Made by a program: the position numbers and the translations under genes. The notes under the pieces are model-generated. The model worked only from the letters and a program-made list of their open reading frames with translations. It did not search any database and was not told the DNA's origin. From NCBI GenBank assembly GCA_036924835.1, contig JBAGRR010000001.1, forward strand, positions 4,541,001-4,605,000: DNA of 64,000 bases, written 5' to 3'. Below, piece by piece: positions 1-10,498 of the stretch. Origin of the DNA: Nitrobacteraceae bacterium AZCC 1564. Its GTDB lineage: Bacteria > Pseudomonadota > Alphaproteobacteria > Rhizobiales > Xanthobacteraceae. The stretch's first letter is position 1. Each line of letters starts with the position of its first letter.

Positions 1-876
1 CACGCCGTCGAGCCAGGTGACGGAGAGCATGCCAAAAAGGAGGACAACGCCGCTGAAACCCCACGCCGTGGCCGCCTGAAGAGGTTCGAAACCGGAATCC
101 ACCAGATAGGCGACGACCTGCGCGGAAATGGCGAACATGCCAATGGCCGTAAAGAAGAAGGTCGAGAACAGCGCCCAGAAGGCATGGTGGCGCATGGCGC
201 TGAGCAATGTCCAGCCTTCGTCGATCAGGTCTTCGGCTACGGTCTTGGCGAGGGTCGGCGATCCGGCCGAGAACAGTTTCCAGGGCAACAGCAGCAATGG
301 CACCAGCAAGAACAATGTCGTGCCGCCGAAGACTTCATAAACTTCCCGCCAGCCCAGCTTGTCGATCAGCACTTGTGACAGCGGCAACAGGATCAGCACG
401 CCGGCACCCATGGCTGAATAGACCACGGCCATCGCGGTGGAGAGTTTGGGGCCGAACCAGCGCCCGAGCATGATCGAATTCGGCACATTGCCCAGGCAGG
501 CCGCGCCCAGTCCGGCACAAAGCCCGAGGCTCACCTGAAACTGCCAGAGCTTTTGCGAATAAGCCGCGGCGAGAAAAGCGCCGCCAAACAAGAAAAGACC
601 GAGTGAATAGACCGTCCGGGGGCCTGAGTGATCGAACAGCCGGCCGACGAACGGGGCAGCAAGCCCGGTAGTCAGGGCGGCGAAAGAATAGATCGAAATA
701 ACCTGAGCGCGGTCCCAACCGAAACCCTGCGTGATCGGCAGCAGAAACACCGTGAAGGTTTCATTCAGCCCGCGCCCGAGCATCGAGAGCATGAAACAAA
801 GGGCGAGGACGTAGAGCGCAGTGGTGGCGTGCTTTTTTGCGAAGCTCGTCGGAGAAGTCTGATCCATGGAGATCAT
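1..876 (-). CDS. MFS transporter (partial, C-terminus outside window)
   Basis: An open minus-strand frame runs from an ATG at 876 (or 867, in frame) to the window edge, giving about 290 residues of a membrane protein. After a short charged N-terminus it shows successive hydrophobic helices, a loop of the MFS type between helices 2 and 3 (GRLFDHSGPRTVY) and a glycine-rich later helix (GLGAACLG). A cytoplasmic central loop (about residues 190-220) separates the two halves, as usual for a 12-helix major facilitator. The next gene upstream on the same strand, 87 bp away, is the GntR regulator, so the two may be co-transcribed. Substrate is unknown; the neighbouring dehydrogenase and Bug protein suggest an organic acid (inference). 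The last third of the protein is not in the window. Confidence 0.85.
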   Translation of the reverse strand, partial: MISMDQTSPTSFAKKHATTALYVLALCFMLSMLGRGLNETFTVFLLPITQGFGWDRAQVISIYSFAALTTGLAAPFVGRLFDHSGPRTVYSLGLFLFGGAFLAAAYSQKLWQFQVSLGLCAGLGAACLGNVPNSIMLGRWFGPKLSTAMAVVYSAMGAGVLILLPLSQVLIDKLGWREVYEVFGGTTLFLLVPLLLLPWKLFSAGSPTLAKTVAEDLIDEGWTLLSAMRHHAFWALFSTFFFTAIGMFAISAQVVAYLVDSGFEPLQAATAWGFSGVVLLFGMLSVTWLDGV

Positions 877-963
877 GAACCCCAATTCCGATGCAAAGAG
901 CAGGTGCAGTTTGCGAATGAGCCTATGCAGTCAGGTGGGGGCGTCCCTGAGGAGTTGCGCGTA

Positions 964-1665
964 TCAGAGATGCTTCATGCCGAACTGCTCCAGCAGGGGC
1001 AGGAGTTCGTCGCGGGCCCGCCGCCTATGGAGCTGGGCATGGTTGCATGCCAGCGCCGCGTCGCCGCTCTTGATGGCCGCGACGATCGACTGATGTTCCT
1101 TGATGGATTTGGTCGGCTTGGCGCGCAGGCGCAGGGTCATCATGCGGGCGCGGTGCGATTGGTCCATGATGGTGTGGACGAGGCGGGCGAGGCGTGCATT
1201 GCCGCTGCGGTCAATCAGCAAGCGATGAAACCGGTCATCCGCTCGCGCCCAGACATCGAGTTCCTCACGCTGCAAGGCTGTCTTCATCTCGGCGTTGATG
1301 CCCTCGAGTTCGGCCACGATCGGACGCCGCATTTGCGTGTCCATCGAGGCGATCAGCTCGGCGGCCATTCCTTCAAGCGCGATAATGACGTCGTATACCT
1401 CGCGCATGTCGTCCGGCGACAGCGCCAGGACGACCACCCCGCGTTTGGGAAGAATGCGGACCAATCCTTCTTCCTGCAGCCGGATCAGCGCCTCATGAAC
1501 CGGTGTCCGGCTCATGCCGAGCCGAAGCGCGATTTCCTGTTCTGATCCCTGATAGCCGGGGGCGAAGACATTGTCGCGAATGGCGTCCTTCATCGCCCGA
1601 TAGGCATCGGAAACGAGCGAAGGAGCCTTTGGGGAGGGCGAATCCGGCGATTTCAAAAGACTCAT
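964..1665 (-). CDS. GntR-family regulator, FadR/FCD subfamily
   Basis: This is a 233-residue DNA-binding regulator. Residues about 16-80 form the GntR winged helix-turn-helix with the conserved SRTPVHEAL recognition stretch (52-60). Residues about 90-225 form the all-helical FCD effector domain, including DDRFH (143-147), which carries the Asp and His expected to bind metal in this fold. FCD regulators respond to small organic acids and usually act on adjacent catabolic genes. It is divergent from the tartrate/malate-type dehydrogenase at 1847, and a 12-bp palindrome lies between them, so control of that gene and its own expression is likely (inference). Effector not deducible. Confidence 0.93.
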   Translation of the reverse strand: MSLLKSPDSPSPKAPSLVSDAYRAMKDAIRDNVFAPGYQGSEQEIALRLGMSRTPVHEALIRLQEEGLVRILPKRGVVVLALSPDDMREVYDVIIALEGMAAELIASMDTQMRRPIVAELEGINAEMKTALQREELDVWARADDRFHRLLIDRSGNARLARLVHTIMDQSHRARMMTLRLRAKPTKSIKEHQSIVAAIKSGDAALACNHAQLHRRRARDELLPLLEQFGMKHL

Positions 1666-1725
1666 GCCTCACTCCTACCCGAATGCCGCCAAAGCGCAAA
1701 TTGCCGCGCAAGCGTTCAGATGATC

Positions 1726-1753
1726 TTGACATCCGTGTATGCTTCCATGGAAG
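1726..1753 (+). promoter_or_regulatory. Candidate -35 box and operator between GntR regulator and dehydrogenase
   Basis: The divergent gap holds a consensus TTGACA (1726-1731) followed by a perfect 12-bp palindrome CTTCCATGGAAG (1742-1753) where a -10 would lie. No good -10 match is visible. A palindrome overlapping the promoter is the arrangement expected for repression by the adjacent GntR protein, but binding is inferred. Confidence 0.4.
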
Positions 1754-1846
1754 ATCAAATGCATCAAGCTGCTGAAGGCCGGATCGGCGCGGGCCGGTCT
1801 CGCCTCTTGCGGCGCTCCATGCTTTCGACTGATCGGACGGTTTAAC

Positions 1847-2929
1847 GTGAAAACCTATCGAATTGCTGCCATTCCCGGAGATGGTATTGGCTCAGAAGTC
1901 ATCTCCGCGGGTGTGGAAGCGCTGACCGCCTGCGCCAAGCGTGATGGCGGATTTGCCTTCACCTTCGACCATTTCGATTGGGGATCGGAACGCTACAAGA
2001 AGACCGGCGCCTTCATGCCCGAGAACGGGCGCGACTTGATCAGGAACCACGATGCGATCCTGTTTGGTTCTGCCGGTGCGCCGGATGTGCCGGATCATGT
2101 GACGCTGTGGGGATTGCGGCTCGCGATCTGCCAGCCGTTCGATCAATACGCCAATGTGCGCCCGACGCGCATCCTGCCGGGGATCACAAGCCCGCTCCGC
2201 AATGTGTCGGGTCCCGAGCTCGACTGGGTCATCGTGCGCGAAAATTCGGAAGGCGAGTATGCAGGCGTCGGCGGCCGGGTGCATCGCGGGTTGCCCGAAG
2301 AGGTCGCGACCGACGTGTCGATGTTCACGCGGGCAGGCGTTGCGCGCGTCATGCGCTTCGCGTTTGCGTTGGCGCGGTCGCGTCCGCGCAAGCTCCTGAC
2401 CGTCGTCACCAAGTCCAATGCGCAGCGCCATGCCATGGTGATGTGGGACGAGATCGCGGCTGAAGTCGCGACCGAATTCCCCGACGTCACCTGGGACAAG
2501 ATGCTGGTCGATGCCATGACCATGCGTATGACACTCAAGCCTGAGACGCTGGATACGATCGTCGCCACCAATCTGCACGCGGACATCCTGTCGGATCTCG
2601 CCGCCGCATTGGCGGGATCGCTCGGCATCGCGCCGACTGCCAATCTCAATCCCGAGCGCCAGTTTCCGTCGATGTTTGAACCTATTCATGGCTCGGCCTT
2701 CGATATCATCGGCAAGGGCATCGCCAATCCGATCGGCACCTTCTGGTCGAGCGTGATGATGCTGGAGCATCTCGGCGAGAAATCCGCCGCGAACCGCCTG
2801 ATGCGCGCGATCGAACGCGTGACGGCGGACAAATCCCTGCACACGCCGGATCTCGGCGGCAAGGCGCGAACGGCAGACGTCACAAAGGCGGTGTGCGACG
2901 CGTTGGCTGGAGACAACCAAGAAAACTAG
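1847..2929 (+). CDS. ttuC: Tartrate dehydrogenase / D-malate-type decarboxylating dehydrogenase
   Basis: This 360-residue enzyme belongs to the isopropylmalate/isocitrate dehydrogenase superfamily, NAD-dependent oxidation of 2-hydroxy acids at C2-C3. Start chosen at GTG 1847, preceded by GGACGG six bases upstream; the longer frame from 1739 would add a non-conserved tail. GDGIG (11-15) opens the fold. A block after DHVTLWGLRLAICQ and the PTRILPGI segment are typical of the TtuC/DmlA branch rather than LeuB. VRENSEGEY and the MFEPIHGSAFDI segment carry substrate- and cofactor-binding residues. It overlaps nothing and is followed 17 bp later by the Bug protein, likely in one operon. True substrate (L-tartrate, D-malate or a related acid) cannot be fixed from sequence. 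Confidence 0.88.
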   Translation: MKTYRIAAIPGDGIGSEVISAGVEALTACAKRDGGFAFTFDHFDWGSERYKKTGAFMPENGRDLIRNHDAILFGSAGAPDVPDHVTLWGLRLAICQPFDQYANVRPTRILPGITSPLRNVSGPELDWVIVRENSEGEYAGVGGRVHRGLPEEVATDVSMFTRAGVARVMRFAFALARSRPRKLLTVVTKSNAQRHAMVMWDEIAAEVATEFPDVTWDKMLVDAMTMRMTLKPETLDTIVATNLHADILSDLAAALAGSLGIAPTANLNPERQFPSMFEPIHGSAFDIIGKGIANPIGTFWSSVMMLEHLGEKSAANRLMRAIERVTADKSLHTPDLGGKARTADVTKAVCDALAGDNQEN

Positions 2930-2946
2930 TTTGGAGGAGGAACGTG

Positions 2947-3936
2947 ATGCGGAAGTTGTTTGTCGGACTCTCACTGTCTGTTGCGGCAACGTTGGTATTC
3001 GTTGCCGGTATCAAGCAAGCAACGGCGCAGGACTTTCCATCGCGTCCCATCACGTTGATTGTGCCGGCTGCTGCTGGTGGGCCGACAGACGCCGTATCTC
3101 GCCTGATCGCTGAATCGATGGGGCGGACGCTTGGTCAACAGATCGTGGTGGAAAATGTCGGCGGCGCAGGTGGCACGATCGGCATGACCCGGGTCTCAAA
3201 ATTGCCCGCCGACGGCTACATGGTGACGGTCTGGCATATCGCGCAGGCGACCGCACCGTCGCTCTACGACAATCTCCGCTACAACGTGATCGATGACTTC
3301 GACTCTATCGGGCGCATCGCCGATGTGCCGATGACAGTGGTGAGTAAGGCTGGCCTTGAGGCCAAGGACGCCAAGGATCTGATCGCCTGGATCAAGCAGA
3401 AAAAGAAGGACGTGACGTATGCCCACGCCGGCATCGGTTCGGCCTCGCATCTGTGCGCACTGATGTTCATGAGCGCCATCGATACCCAGATGACCGGCTT
3501 GTCCTATCGCGGTACCGGACCAGCGATGACCGATCTGCTCGGTGGTCAATTCGATGTGATGTGTGACCAGACCACGACGACCACGTCGCAAATCAAGGAA
3601 GGCAAGATCAAGGGCTATGCGGCGACGACGAAGGAGCGGCTCAAGGTGCTCCCCAATTTGCCGACGCTCGACGAAGTCGGCCTGAAGGGCTTCGAGGTGA
3701 CGGCCTGGCATGCGATGTGGGCGCCCAAAGGACTGCCGCAGGAAGTGCATAAGAAGCTGAGCAATGCTCTGCAGGCTGCGCTGAAGGATCCGAAAGTGAT
3801 CGAGCGCTTGGCAGGGCTGGGCACGGAGCCAGTCAAGCCGGAGCAGGCGACGCCGGAAGCACTGTCGGCGCACCTCAAGGCCGAGGTGGCCAAGTGGGCG
3901 CCGGTGATCAAGGCGGCGGGCGTCAAGGCGAACTGA
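2947..3936 (+). CDS. Bug/TctC-family tripartite tricarboxylate transporter binding protein
   Basis: A 329-residue periplasmic solute-binding protein. The start at ATG 2947 follows a strong GGAGGAGG (2933-2940). A signal peptide ends near residue 27 (ATA/QDF), and the mature protein opens with FPSRPITLIVP, a hallmark of the Bug (Bordetella uptake gene) family. The AAGGPTD loop near residue 40 is the carboxylate-binding site of this family. No TctA/TctB membrane subunits are in the window, so it is an orphan receptor that may use a distant TctAB or act as a sensor. The dehydrogenase upstream suggests a dicarboxylic or hydroxy-acid ligand (inference). Confidence 0.92.
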   Translation: MRKLFVGLSLSVAATLVFVAGIKQATAQDFPSRPITLIVPAAAGGPTDAVSRLIAESMGRTLGQQIVVENVGGAGGTIGMTRVSKLPADGYMVTVWHIAQATAPSLYDNLRYNVIDDFDSIGRIADVPMTVVSKAGLEAKDAKDLIAWIKQKKKDVTYAHAGIGSASHLCALMFMSAIDTQMTGLSYRGTGPAMTDLLGGQFDVMCDQTTTTTSQIKEGKIKGYAATTKERLKVLPNLPTLDEVGLKGFEVTAWHAMWAPKGLPQEVHKKLSNALQAALKDPKVIERLAGLGTEPVKPEQATPEALSAHLKAEVAKWAPVIKAAGVKAN

Positions 3937-4077
3937 GATCGCCGCCGACAATCAATCGGTGGATCGCTCGTGGCTGTTTTGTGAATCACGCAGATGAGCT
4001 AGCCGCACCGGCAATTGTCGGATATGCGGACGGTGTTAAGGTAGCCCATCCACAGGGCTCTATGTTTGGAGAACGTC

Positions 4078-4467
4078 ATGAGCGGCGAAAGCGAACAATT
4101 TAAAAAAGGTCTGGCTGTCCGACGGGACGTTCTGGGCGCGGAATACGTCGATGGCAGCATCGCCAAGGCCGACGATTTCATGATGGCGTTCCAGAACATC
4201 ACCACGGAATGGTGCTGGGGCTACGCCTGGACGCGTCCCGGCCTCGACCGCAAGACCCGCAGCATGCTCAATCTCGCCATGCTGACGGCGCTGAGCAAGC
4301 CGGCCGAACTGCGCCTGCATGTGAAGGGCGCGCTGAAGAACGGCGTCACGGTGGAGGAGATCAAGGAAATTCTCCTGCACGCCACCGTGTACAGCGGCAT
4401 TCCATCCGGCCTCGAGGCCTTCAAGGCTGCGCACGAAGTGCTGAAGGCCGAAGGTGCGCTGAAGTAA
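4078..4467 (+). CDS. Carboxymuconolactone decarboxylase (CMD) family protein
   Basis: A 129-residue single-domain protein of the CMD/AhpD superfamily. The ATG at 4078 has GGAG (4068-4071) at good spacing; an in-frame TTG at 4066 is less likely. The central RKTRSMLNLAMLTAL and ELRLHVKGALKNG stretches and the later EEIKEILLH match the PcaC-like branch. It lacks the CxxC redox pair of AhpD, so peroxidase activity is unlikely. It follows the Bug gene by 141 bp and ends at a strong terminator. Substrate is not known; it may be a lactone or related intermediate of the organic acid handled by the upstream dehydrogenase (inference). Confidence 0.85.
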   Translation: MSGESEQFKKGLAVRRDVLGAEYVDGSIAKADDFMMAFQNITTEWCWGYAWTRPGLDRKTRSMLNLAMLTALSKPAELRLHVKGALKNGVTVEEIKEILLHATVYSGIPSGLEAFKAAHEVLKAEGALK

Positions 4468-4482
4468 GAACGCTTTGAAAAT

Positions 4483-4522
4483 AACTAAGGCGCGGCGGAA
4501 ACGCCGCGCCTTAGTTTTTTTT
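4483..4522. terminator. Rho-independent terminator, convergent genes
   Basis: A 15-bp perfect stem (4483-4497 with 4502-4516) closed by a GAAA tetraloop is followed by a T run on the plus strand and preceded by an A-rich stretch. It sits between the CMD gene and livF, which converge, and can serve both. Confidence 0.93.
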
Positions 4523-4533
4523 GCAGTGTCGAT

Positions 4534-5967
<1,434 letters not shown>

Positions 5968-5971
<4 letters not shown>

Positions 5972-6897
5972 CGGAAACGCTCCGTCATGCGGCGCCAGAG
6001 CGGAGCAATCAGTCCGTTCGGCAGGAAGAACAAGATGAGGATAAGGGTCAGCGTATAGATCCACAGCCGGTATTCGCCGAACCCGCGCAACATCTCGGTC
6101 AGCAGCGTCAGCAGGATCGCTGCTATCGCCGCGCCGTAGATCGAGCCGATGCCGCCGACATAGACCATGATGATGACGGTGATCGACACGATGACGGAGA
6201 ACAGCGGCGGACTGACCTGGAGCTGGTAGTGCGCGTAGAGCGCGCCGCCGAGCCCCGCGAAGGCCGCGCTGATCATCAGCGAAGCGATCTTGTAGAACGT
6301 GACGTTGATGCCCGCCGCCTGACAGGTCGCTTCATCACCGCGGATGGCGCGCAGCAGCAGGCCCCAGTGCGAGTGCGCCAGCAGCATCAGGACGATCACC
6401 GTGACCACCAGGATCGAGAGGACGAACCAGTAATAGTGCAGGGGCGAGGTCATCAGCGGATCGAGCCCGTAGAGGCCTTCCTCGCCGCCGGTGTATTCCC
6501 AGAAGATCAGGCAGAGCCGCTGCAGGATCGCCGAGGCCGACAGCATCGCCAGCGCGAAGTAAGGCCCGCGCAGGCGCAGCGTCGGGAAGCCGACGATCAG
6601 GCTGAACAGCACGGCGATAACCACTGCGAGCGGCAAGCTGTACCAGGGGTTGGCGAACCAGATAGTTGCGAGGAAGCCCGCCGTATAAGCACCCGCGCCG
6701 ATGAAGAGCGAGTGCCCGAAGTTTTCGCGGCCGGTCAGGCCCGACATGAAATCCCAGCTCGAGGCCCAGATTCCATAAATGACGCAGACGGTGAGCACAC
6801 CGGTGAGATAGCTGCTCGAGATGAGCACCGGGGCCAGCGCGAGGATCGCCACAACGACGACGGCACCGGCGATATCGATCATTGAAATGTTGCGCAT
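5968..6897 (-). CDS. livM: Branched-chain amino-acid-type ABC permease LivM
   Basis: A 309-residue inner-membrane permease with about nine to ten hydrophobic segments. The family signature regions GRENFGHSLFIGAGAYTAG (second-third helix) and RAIRGDEATCQAAGIN (the ATPase-coupling loop, EAA-type) are clear. Its ATG at 6897 lies one base before the livH stop region, and its stop overlaps the livG start. It pairs with LivH to form the channel. Confidence 0.95.
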
Positions 6898-6898
6898 A

Positions 6899-7753
6899 TC
6901 AGAACGCCGCCCGCCGACCGAGAATTCCGGACGGTCTGATCATAAGAGTGATGACGACCGCGACCAGCGACACCAATTCGGTCCATGATGTGGAGACCAG
7001 ATAAGCCACAATGGTCTCGGAGTAACCGAGAATGAGCGCGGCGATGATGCTGCCCGGGATCGATCCGAGGCCGCCGACAATCACGATGGCGAAGGCCTTC
7101 ACCATCGGCAGCAGTCCCATGGTCGGCTGCACGGTGAGGAACGGCGACACCAGAATTCCGGCGAGCGCGGCGGTGCCGGCCGAGATCGCCATCACGATCG
7201 AGAAAATGCGGTTGGTCGGAATGCCCATGTATTGTGCCGCTTCCGGGTCTTGGGACACGGCAAGAATGGCTGCGCCAAGCCGCGTGCGCTGAATGAACAG
7301 CCAGAGGATCAGCAGCACCAGGACGCCCGCGACCAGCGCCAGCAGCCGTTGTCCGCTGATATCGACGCCGCCGATCGACAGCTTGTCCGCGACGAAGGAA
7401 GGAACGTTGCGGTATTCGGAGCCGAAGGTGATGAACAGCGCCTGTTCGACGGCGAGCGAGACCGCCAGCGTAATCATGAGAACGGCGAGCTGTGAGCTTC
7501 GCAATGGGCGCACCAGAAAGCGCTCCATCACCACACCAAACAGCGCGACCAGCAGCACCGCGATCGGTGCTGCGAGGAACAGCGGTACGTTGAGAAGGGA
7601 GGTCAGCACATAGGCTGCATACGCACCGAGCGCGTAGAAGGAGCCGTGTGCGAGATTAAGGATTCGGGCAACACCGAAGATGAGGGTGAAGCCGACTGCG
7701 AGCATCGCGTAGATTGCGCTCGAAACCGCGCCGTAAATCAGAATCTGAAGCAT
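6899..7753 (-). CDS. livH: Branched-chain amino-acid-type ABC permease LivH
   Basis: A 284-residue permease beginning at ATG 7753 (MLQILIYGAVSS); the frame extends to 7795 but the added 14 residues are polar and unconserved. The N-terminal FGVARILNLAHGSFYALGAY and the coupling loop AVSQDPEAAQYMGI are characteristic. Eight or so membrane helices are visible. It is first of the tightly packed livHMGF set and lies 102 bp downstream of the binding-protein gene. Confidence 0.95.
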   Translation of the reverse strand: MLQILIYGAVSSAIYAMLAVGFTLIFGVARILNLAHGSFYALGAYAAYVLTSLLNVPLFLAAPIAVLLVALFGVVMERFLVRPLRSSQLAVLMITLAVSLAVEQALFITFGSEYRNVPSFVADKLSIGGVDISGQRLLALVAGVLVLLILWLFIQRTRLGAAILAVSQDPEAAQYMGIPTNRIFSIVMAISAGTAALAGILVSPFLTVQPTMGLLPMVKAFAIVIVGGLGSIPGSIIAALILGYSETIVAYLVSTSWTELVSLVAVVITLMIRPSGILGRRAAF

Positions 7754-7855
7754 GTCCGCCTGCTGTACTCGCCCGGCCGGATGAATACCGGGCACCGAAG
7801 CTCAGCGGCCGGTAAGATGTTTACCGGCCGCGCATGTGCATCGCGACGATTGAGC

Positions 7856-9076
7856 TCAGTTGCTCATCCAGGGCGGGGGAATCATCTTCCCCGTCTCGGA
7901 TTCCTTCGGCCACACGACCACGCGCTGGCCATCCTTCTGCCACTGCACGAACAGCAGATTCTGCAGGCCGGGGCCCGCCTTCACGTCGTGCATTTCGTCG
8001 AACACCATCTTGCCGGCGATGCCGGTATGATTGGTCTTCTCCAGCTCCTTGATCACGGCGTCCGGCTCGATCGAGTTCGCGCGCTTCACCGCGTCCGCAT
8101 AGACGTACACCGCATCATAAGCGCCGACACCGGTGTAGACCGGAGCGGTGCCATAGCGCTTCACGAATTCATCCCAGAACGGAATCGTCTTTTCCGTGAG
8201 AGGTGCGCGGATCGCGAACAGGCCGACGGTTTCCGCGTTCGCCTTGCCGCCGACGCGGGTAAAGAAGTCAGCATCCTGGCTCTTCACGTCGATGCCGCCG
8301 ATCGGAACCGGCACCTGCGCGTCATGCCACTGCTTGACGAAAATGTCCGATGAGGCGTGCGACAGAATCACGATCAGGTATTGCGCACCGCTTTCTTTCA
8401 CCTTGGCGAACAGCGGCGAGAAGTCGGACGTGGAGGTGTCGAAGAACTCCGCCATGCGGACATCGGTGCCGCCTTCAGTTGCGCCCTTCTTCAGGATCGG
8501 AACGAGGTCCTGCACCCACTTCGCGTTCTCGCCGACGATGGCGATCTTTGAGAGCTTCATCTCGCCTTTCAGCTTGCCGTTGATGAAGTCGACCAGCGCG
8601 CGGGCCTGATGCGCGGCGTTAATCGGGAAGGCGCGGAAGATGTATTTGTAGTTGTTGTAGTCCGCTTTCACCTTGGCGGTGATCGCGGGCGAGGCCGCGC
8701 CGACGCCGATATAGATGGTCTTCGCCGCCGAGATGTGCGGCAGTTGGGCGAGGGTGACGCCGCTGGTGTAGCCGCCGATCAGCACGTTCACTTTGTCGTC
8801 TGCGGTCAGCTTCTTGATCGCTGCGATGCCCTGTTCCGGATTCTCGGTCTCGTCCGCGACCACCATCTCGAGCTTGCGCCCGAGCACGCCGCCCTTGTTG
8901 TTGATTTCTTCGATGGCGAGTTTGACCGCGTTCTGCGTATCGCGGCCGACCTGAAGCTGGATCGATGTTGGGACACCGATCTTGATCGGTGCTTGCTGGG
9001 CAAATGCTGGAGCGCCGGCGATGGTGCCTGCGCCTACGATACTGGCAGCCGCCAGTAACCTCAGAAATGAGTTCAT
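7856..9076 (-). CDS. LivJ-type ABC substrate-binding protein
   Basis: A 406-residue periplasmic type I binding protein. The ATG at 9076 is preceded by GGAGG with correct spacing. A signal peptide ends near residue 27 (AFA/QQAPIKIG), and IKIGVPTS starts the first lobe. Hinge and lobe segments such as GVLGRKLEMVVADETENPEQG and VLIGGYTSG match the leucine/isoleucine/valine-binding superfamily. It is the first gene of a five-gene operon with livHMGF. The ligand is unresolved: many members in this clade bind aromatic or dicarboxylic acids rather than amino acids. Confidence 0.93.
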   Translation of the reverse strand: MNSFLRLLAAASIVGAGTIAGAPAFAQQAPIKIGVPTSIQLQVGRDTQNAVKLAIEEINNKGGVLGRKLEMVVADETENPEQGIAAIKKLTADDKVNVLIGGYTSGVTLAQLPHISAAKTIYIGVGAASPAITAKVKADYNNYKYIFRAFPINAAHQARALVDFINGKLKGEMKLSKIAIVGENAKWVQDLVPILKKGATEGGTDVRMAEFFDTSTSDFSPLFAKVKESGAQYLIVILSHASSDIFVKQWHDAQVPVPIGGIDVKSQDADFFTRVGGKANAETVGLFAIRAPLTEKTIPFWDEFVKRYGTAPVYTGVGAYDAVYVYADAVKRANSIEPDAVIKELEKTNHTGIAGKMVFDEMHDVKAGPGLQNLLFVQWQKDGQRVVVWPKESETGKMIPPPWMSN

Positions 9077-9469
9077 GACGTTCCTCCCTGATGCATCTGG
9101 GTCATTGCCCGACGCTTTTTGTTTGTTTTGACAGACTGCCTAAGGAAACGAGAGCAAGTCAAGCAAAGATCGGATGAATGCGCCAAGGCGTCGCGCGCGC
9201 ATGCACGCGTTAATTGCCTTCCAGGAACTGCTTGTCCGTCGCGCCAAATTGCTGCGTCGCCGTAATGCGGTGTTTCAAACACATCCGTTTGCGGGGAGCG
9301 GCGTGGAACGGGCGTCCGAAACCTCGCTCATTATTATTTCGCTTCCGCTGTCTCTGATGGTTGATTATTACCGGAACAGGTGGTTTGACTGCATCGAAAA
9401 GATGTGGATGCGCGGCATAGGCTTCTGATCAAGAAGCAACAAGAACAATGCCGATCAGGAGGAAGCCCT
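9077..9469. other. Divergent intergenic region between ABC and TRAP operons
   Basis: This 393-bp gap holds no convincing gene. It contains a 13-bp palindrome GTGTTTCAAACAC (9270-9282) that could be an operator, and AT-rich stretches (9111-9130 and 9328-9370) compatible with promoters. I see no confident -35/-10 pair. Confidence 0.5.
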
Positions 9470-10489
9470 ATGACGATCTCACGCAGAACTTTGCTCAAAA
9501 CATCGGCAGCGGTCACCGCGATGGCAGGCGTCGGCGCGCCATTCGTGGCGCGTGCCCAGCAGGCTGAGTTCAATTACAAATTCGCCAACAACCTTCCCGA
9601 TACCCACCCGATCAATGTCCGTGGCCGGGAGATGGCGGCCGCGATCAAGAAGGAAACCAATGGCCGCGTCGATGTGCAGCTCTTTCCGAGCAGCCAGCTC
9701 GGCTCCGACACTGATACGCTGAGCCAGCTCCGTTCGGGCGGCGTGGAGTTCTTCACGCTGTCCGGCCTCATTCTCGCGACGTTGGTTCCAGCGGCCTCGA
9801 TCAACGGCATCGGTTTCGCGTTCCCGGATTATCCGGCGGTATGGAAGGCGATGGACGGCGACCTCGGCGCCTACATCCGCGGCCAGATCAGTAAGGCCAA
9901 CCTGGTGGTGATGGAGAAGATTTGGGACAACGGCTTCCGCCAGACCACATCGTCCACCAAGCCCATCGCGACGCCGGAAGATTACAAGGGCTTCAAAATC
10001 CGCGTGCCGGTGTCACCGCTCTGGACTTCGATGTTCAAGGCTTTCGATGCATCGCCGGCCTCGATCAACTTCAATGAAGTCTATTCGGCGCTCCAGACCA
10101 AGATCGTCGAGGGCCAAGAGAACCCGCTGGCGCTGATCGCGACGGCGAAGCTCTACGAAGTGCAGAAGTACTGCTCGCTCACCAATCATATGTGGGACGG
10201 TTACTGGTTCCTCGCCAACCGCCGTGCATGGGAACGGATACCGGCGGACATTCGCCCCATCGTTGAGCGTAACATCAACGCGGCCGCCATGAAGGCGCGT
10301 GAAGATACCGAAAAGCTCAATGCCAACCTGCAGACTGAGCTGACGGCGAAAGGCTTCGTATTCAACCAGCCGGACCTCAAGCCCTTCCGCGAAAAGCTGC
10401 GCCAGGCCGGCTTCTACGCCGAGTGGAAGGCGAAGTACGGCGAGAAGGCCTGGGCCATCCTCGAGAAGAACGCCGGCAAGCTGACCTAA
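9470..10489 (+). CDS. dctP: TRAP transporter solute-binding protein DctP
   Basis: A 339-residue periplasmic receptor. The ATG at 9470 follows AGGAGGA (9457-9463). The N-terminus MTISRRTLLK and the AxA site near residue 29 form a Tat-type signal. FNYKFANNLPDTHP and the later FKIRVPVSPLW segment (with the carboxylate-binding Arg) are typical of the DctP family, as is the GQENPLALI stretch. It is followed 9 bp later by the fused permease, completing one TRAP system that uses an ion gradient to import an organic acid. Confidence 0.94.
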   Translation: MTISRRTLLKTSAAVTAMAGVGAPFVARAQQAEFNYKFANNLPDTHPINVRGREMAAAIKKETNGRVDVQLFPSSQLGSDTDTLSQLRSGGVEFFTLSGLILATLVPAASINGIGFAFPDYPAVWKAMDGDLGAYIRGQISKANLVVMEKIWDNGFRQTTSSTKPIATPEDYKGFKIRVPVSPLWTSMFKAFDASPASINFNEVYSALQTKIVEGQENPLALIATAKLYEVQKYCSLTNHMWDGYWFLANRRAWERIPADIRPIVERNINAAAMKAREDTEKLNANLQTELTAKGFVFNQPDLKPFREKLRQAGFYAEWKAKYGEKAWAILEKNAGKLT

Positions 10490-10498
10490 TCGCCCGTC

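Noticed and set aside
628-1545. 305-residue plus-strand frame
   Set aside because: Antisense to the MFS and GntR genes; Gln/His/Arg-rich composition typical of a shadow frame in GC-rich DNA, no RBS or family.
4078-4467. AhpD-type peroxidase
   Set aside because: No CxxC motif.
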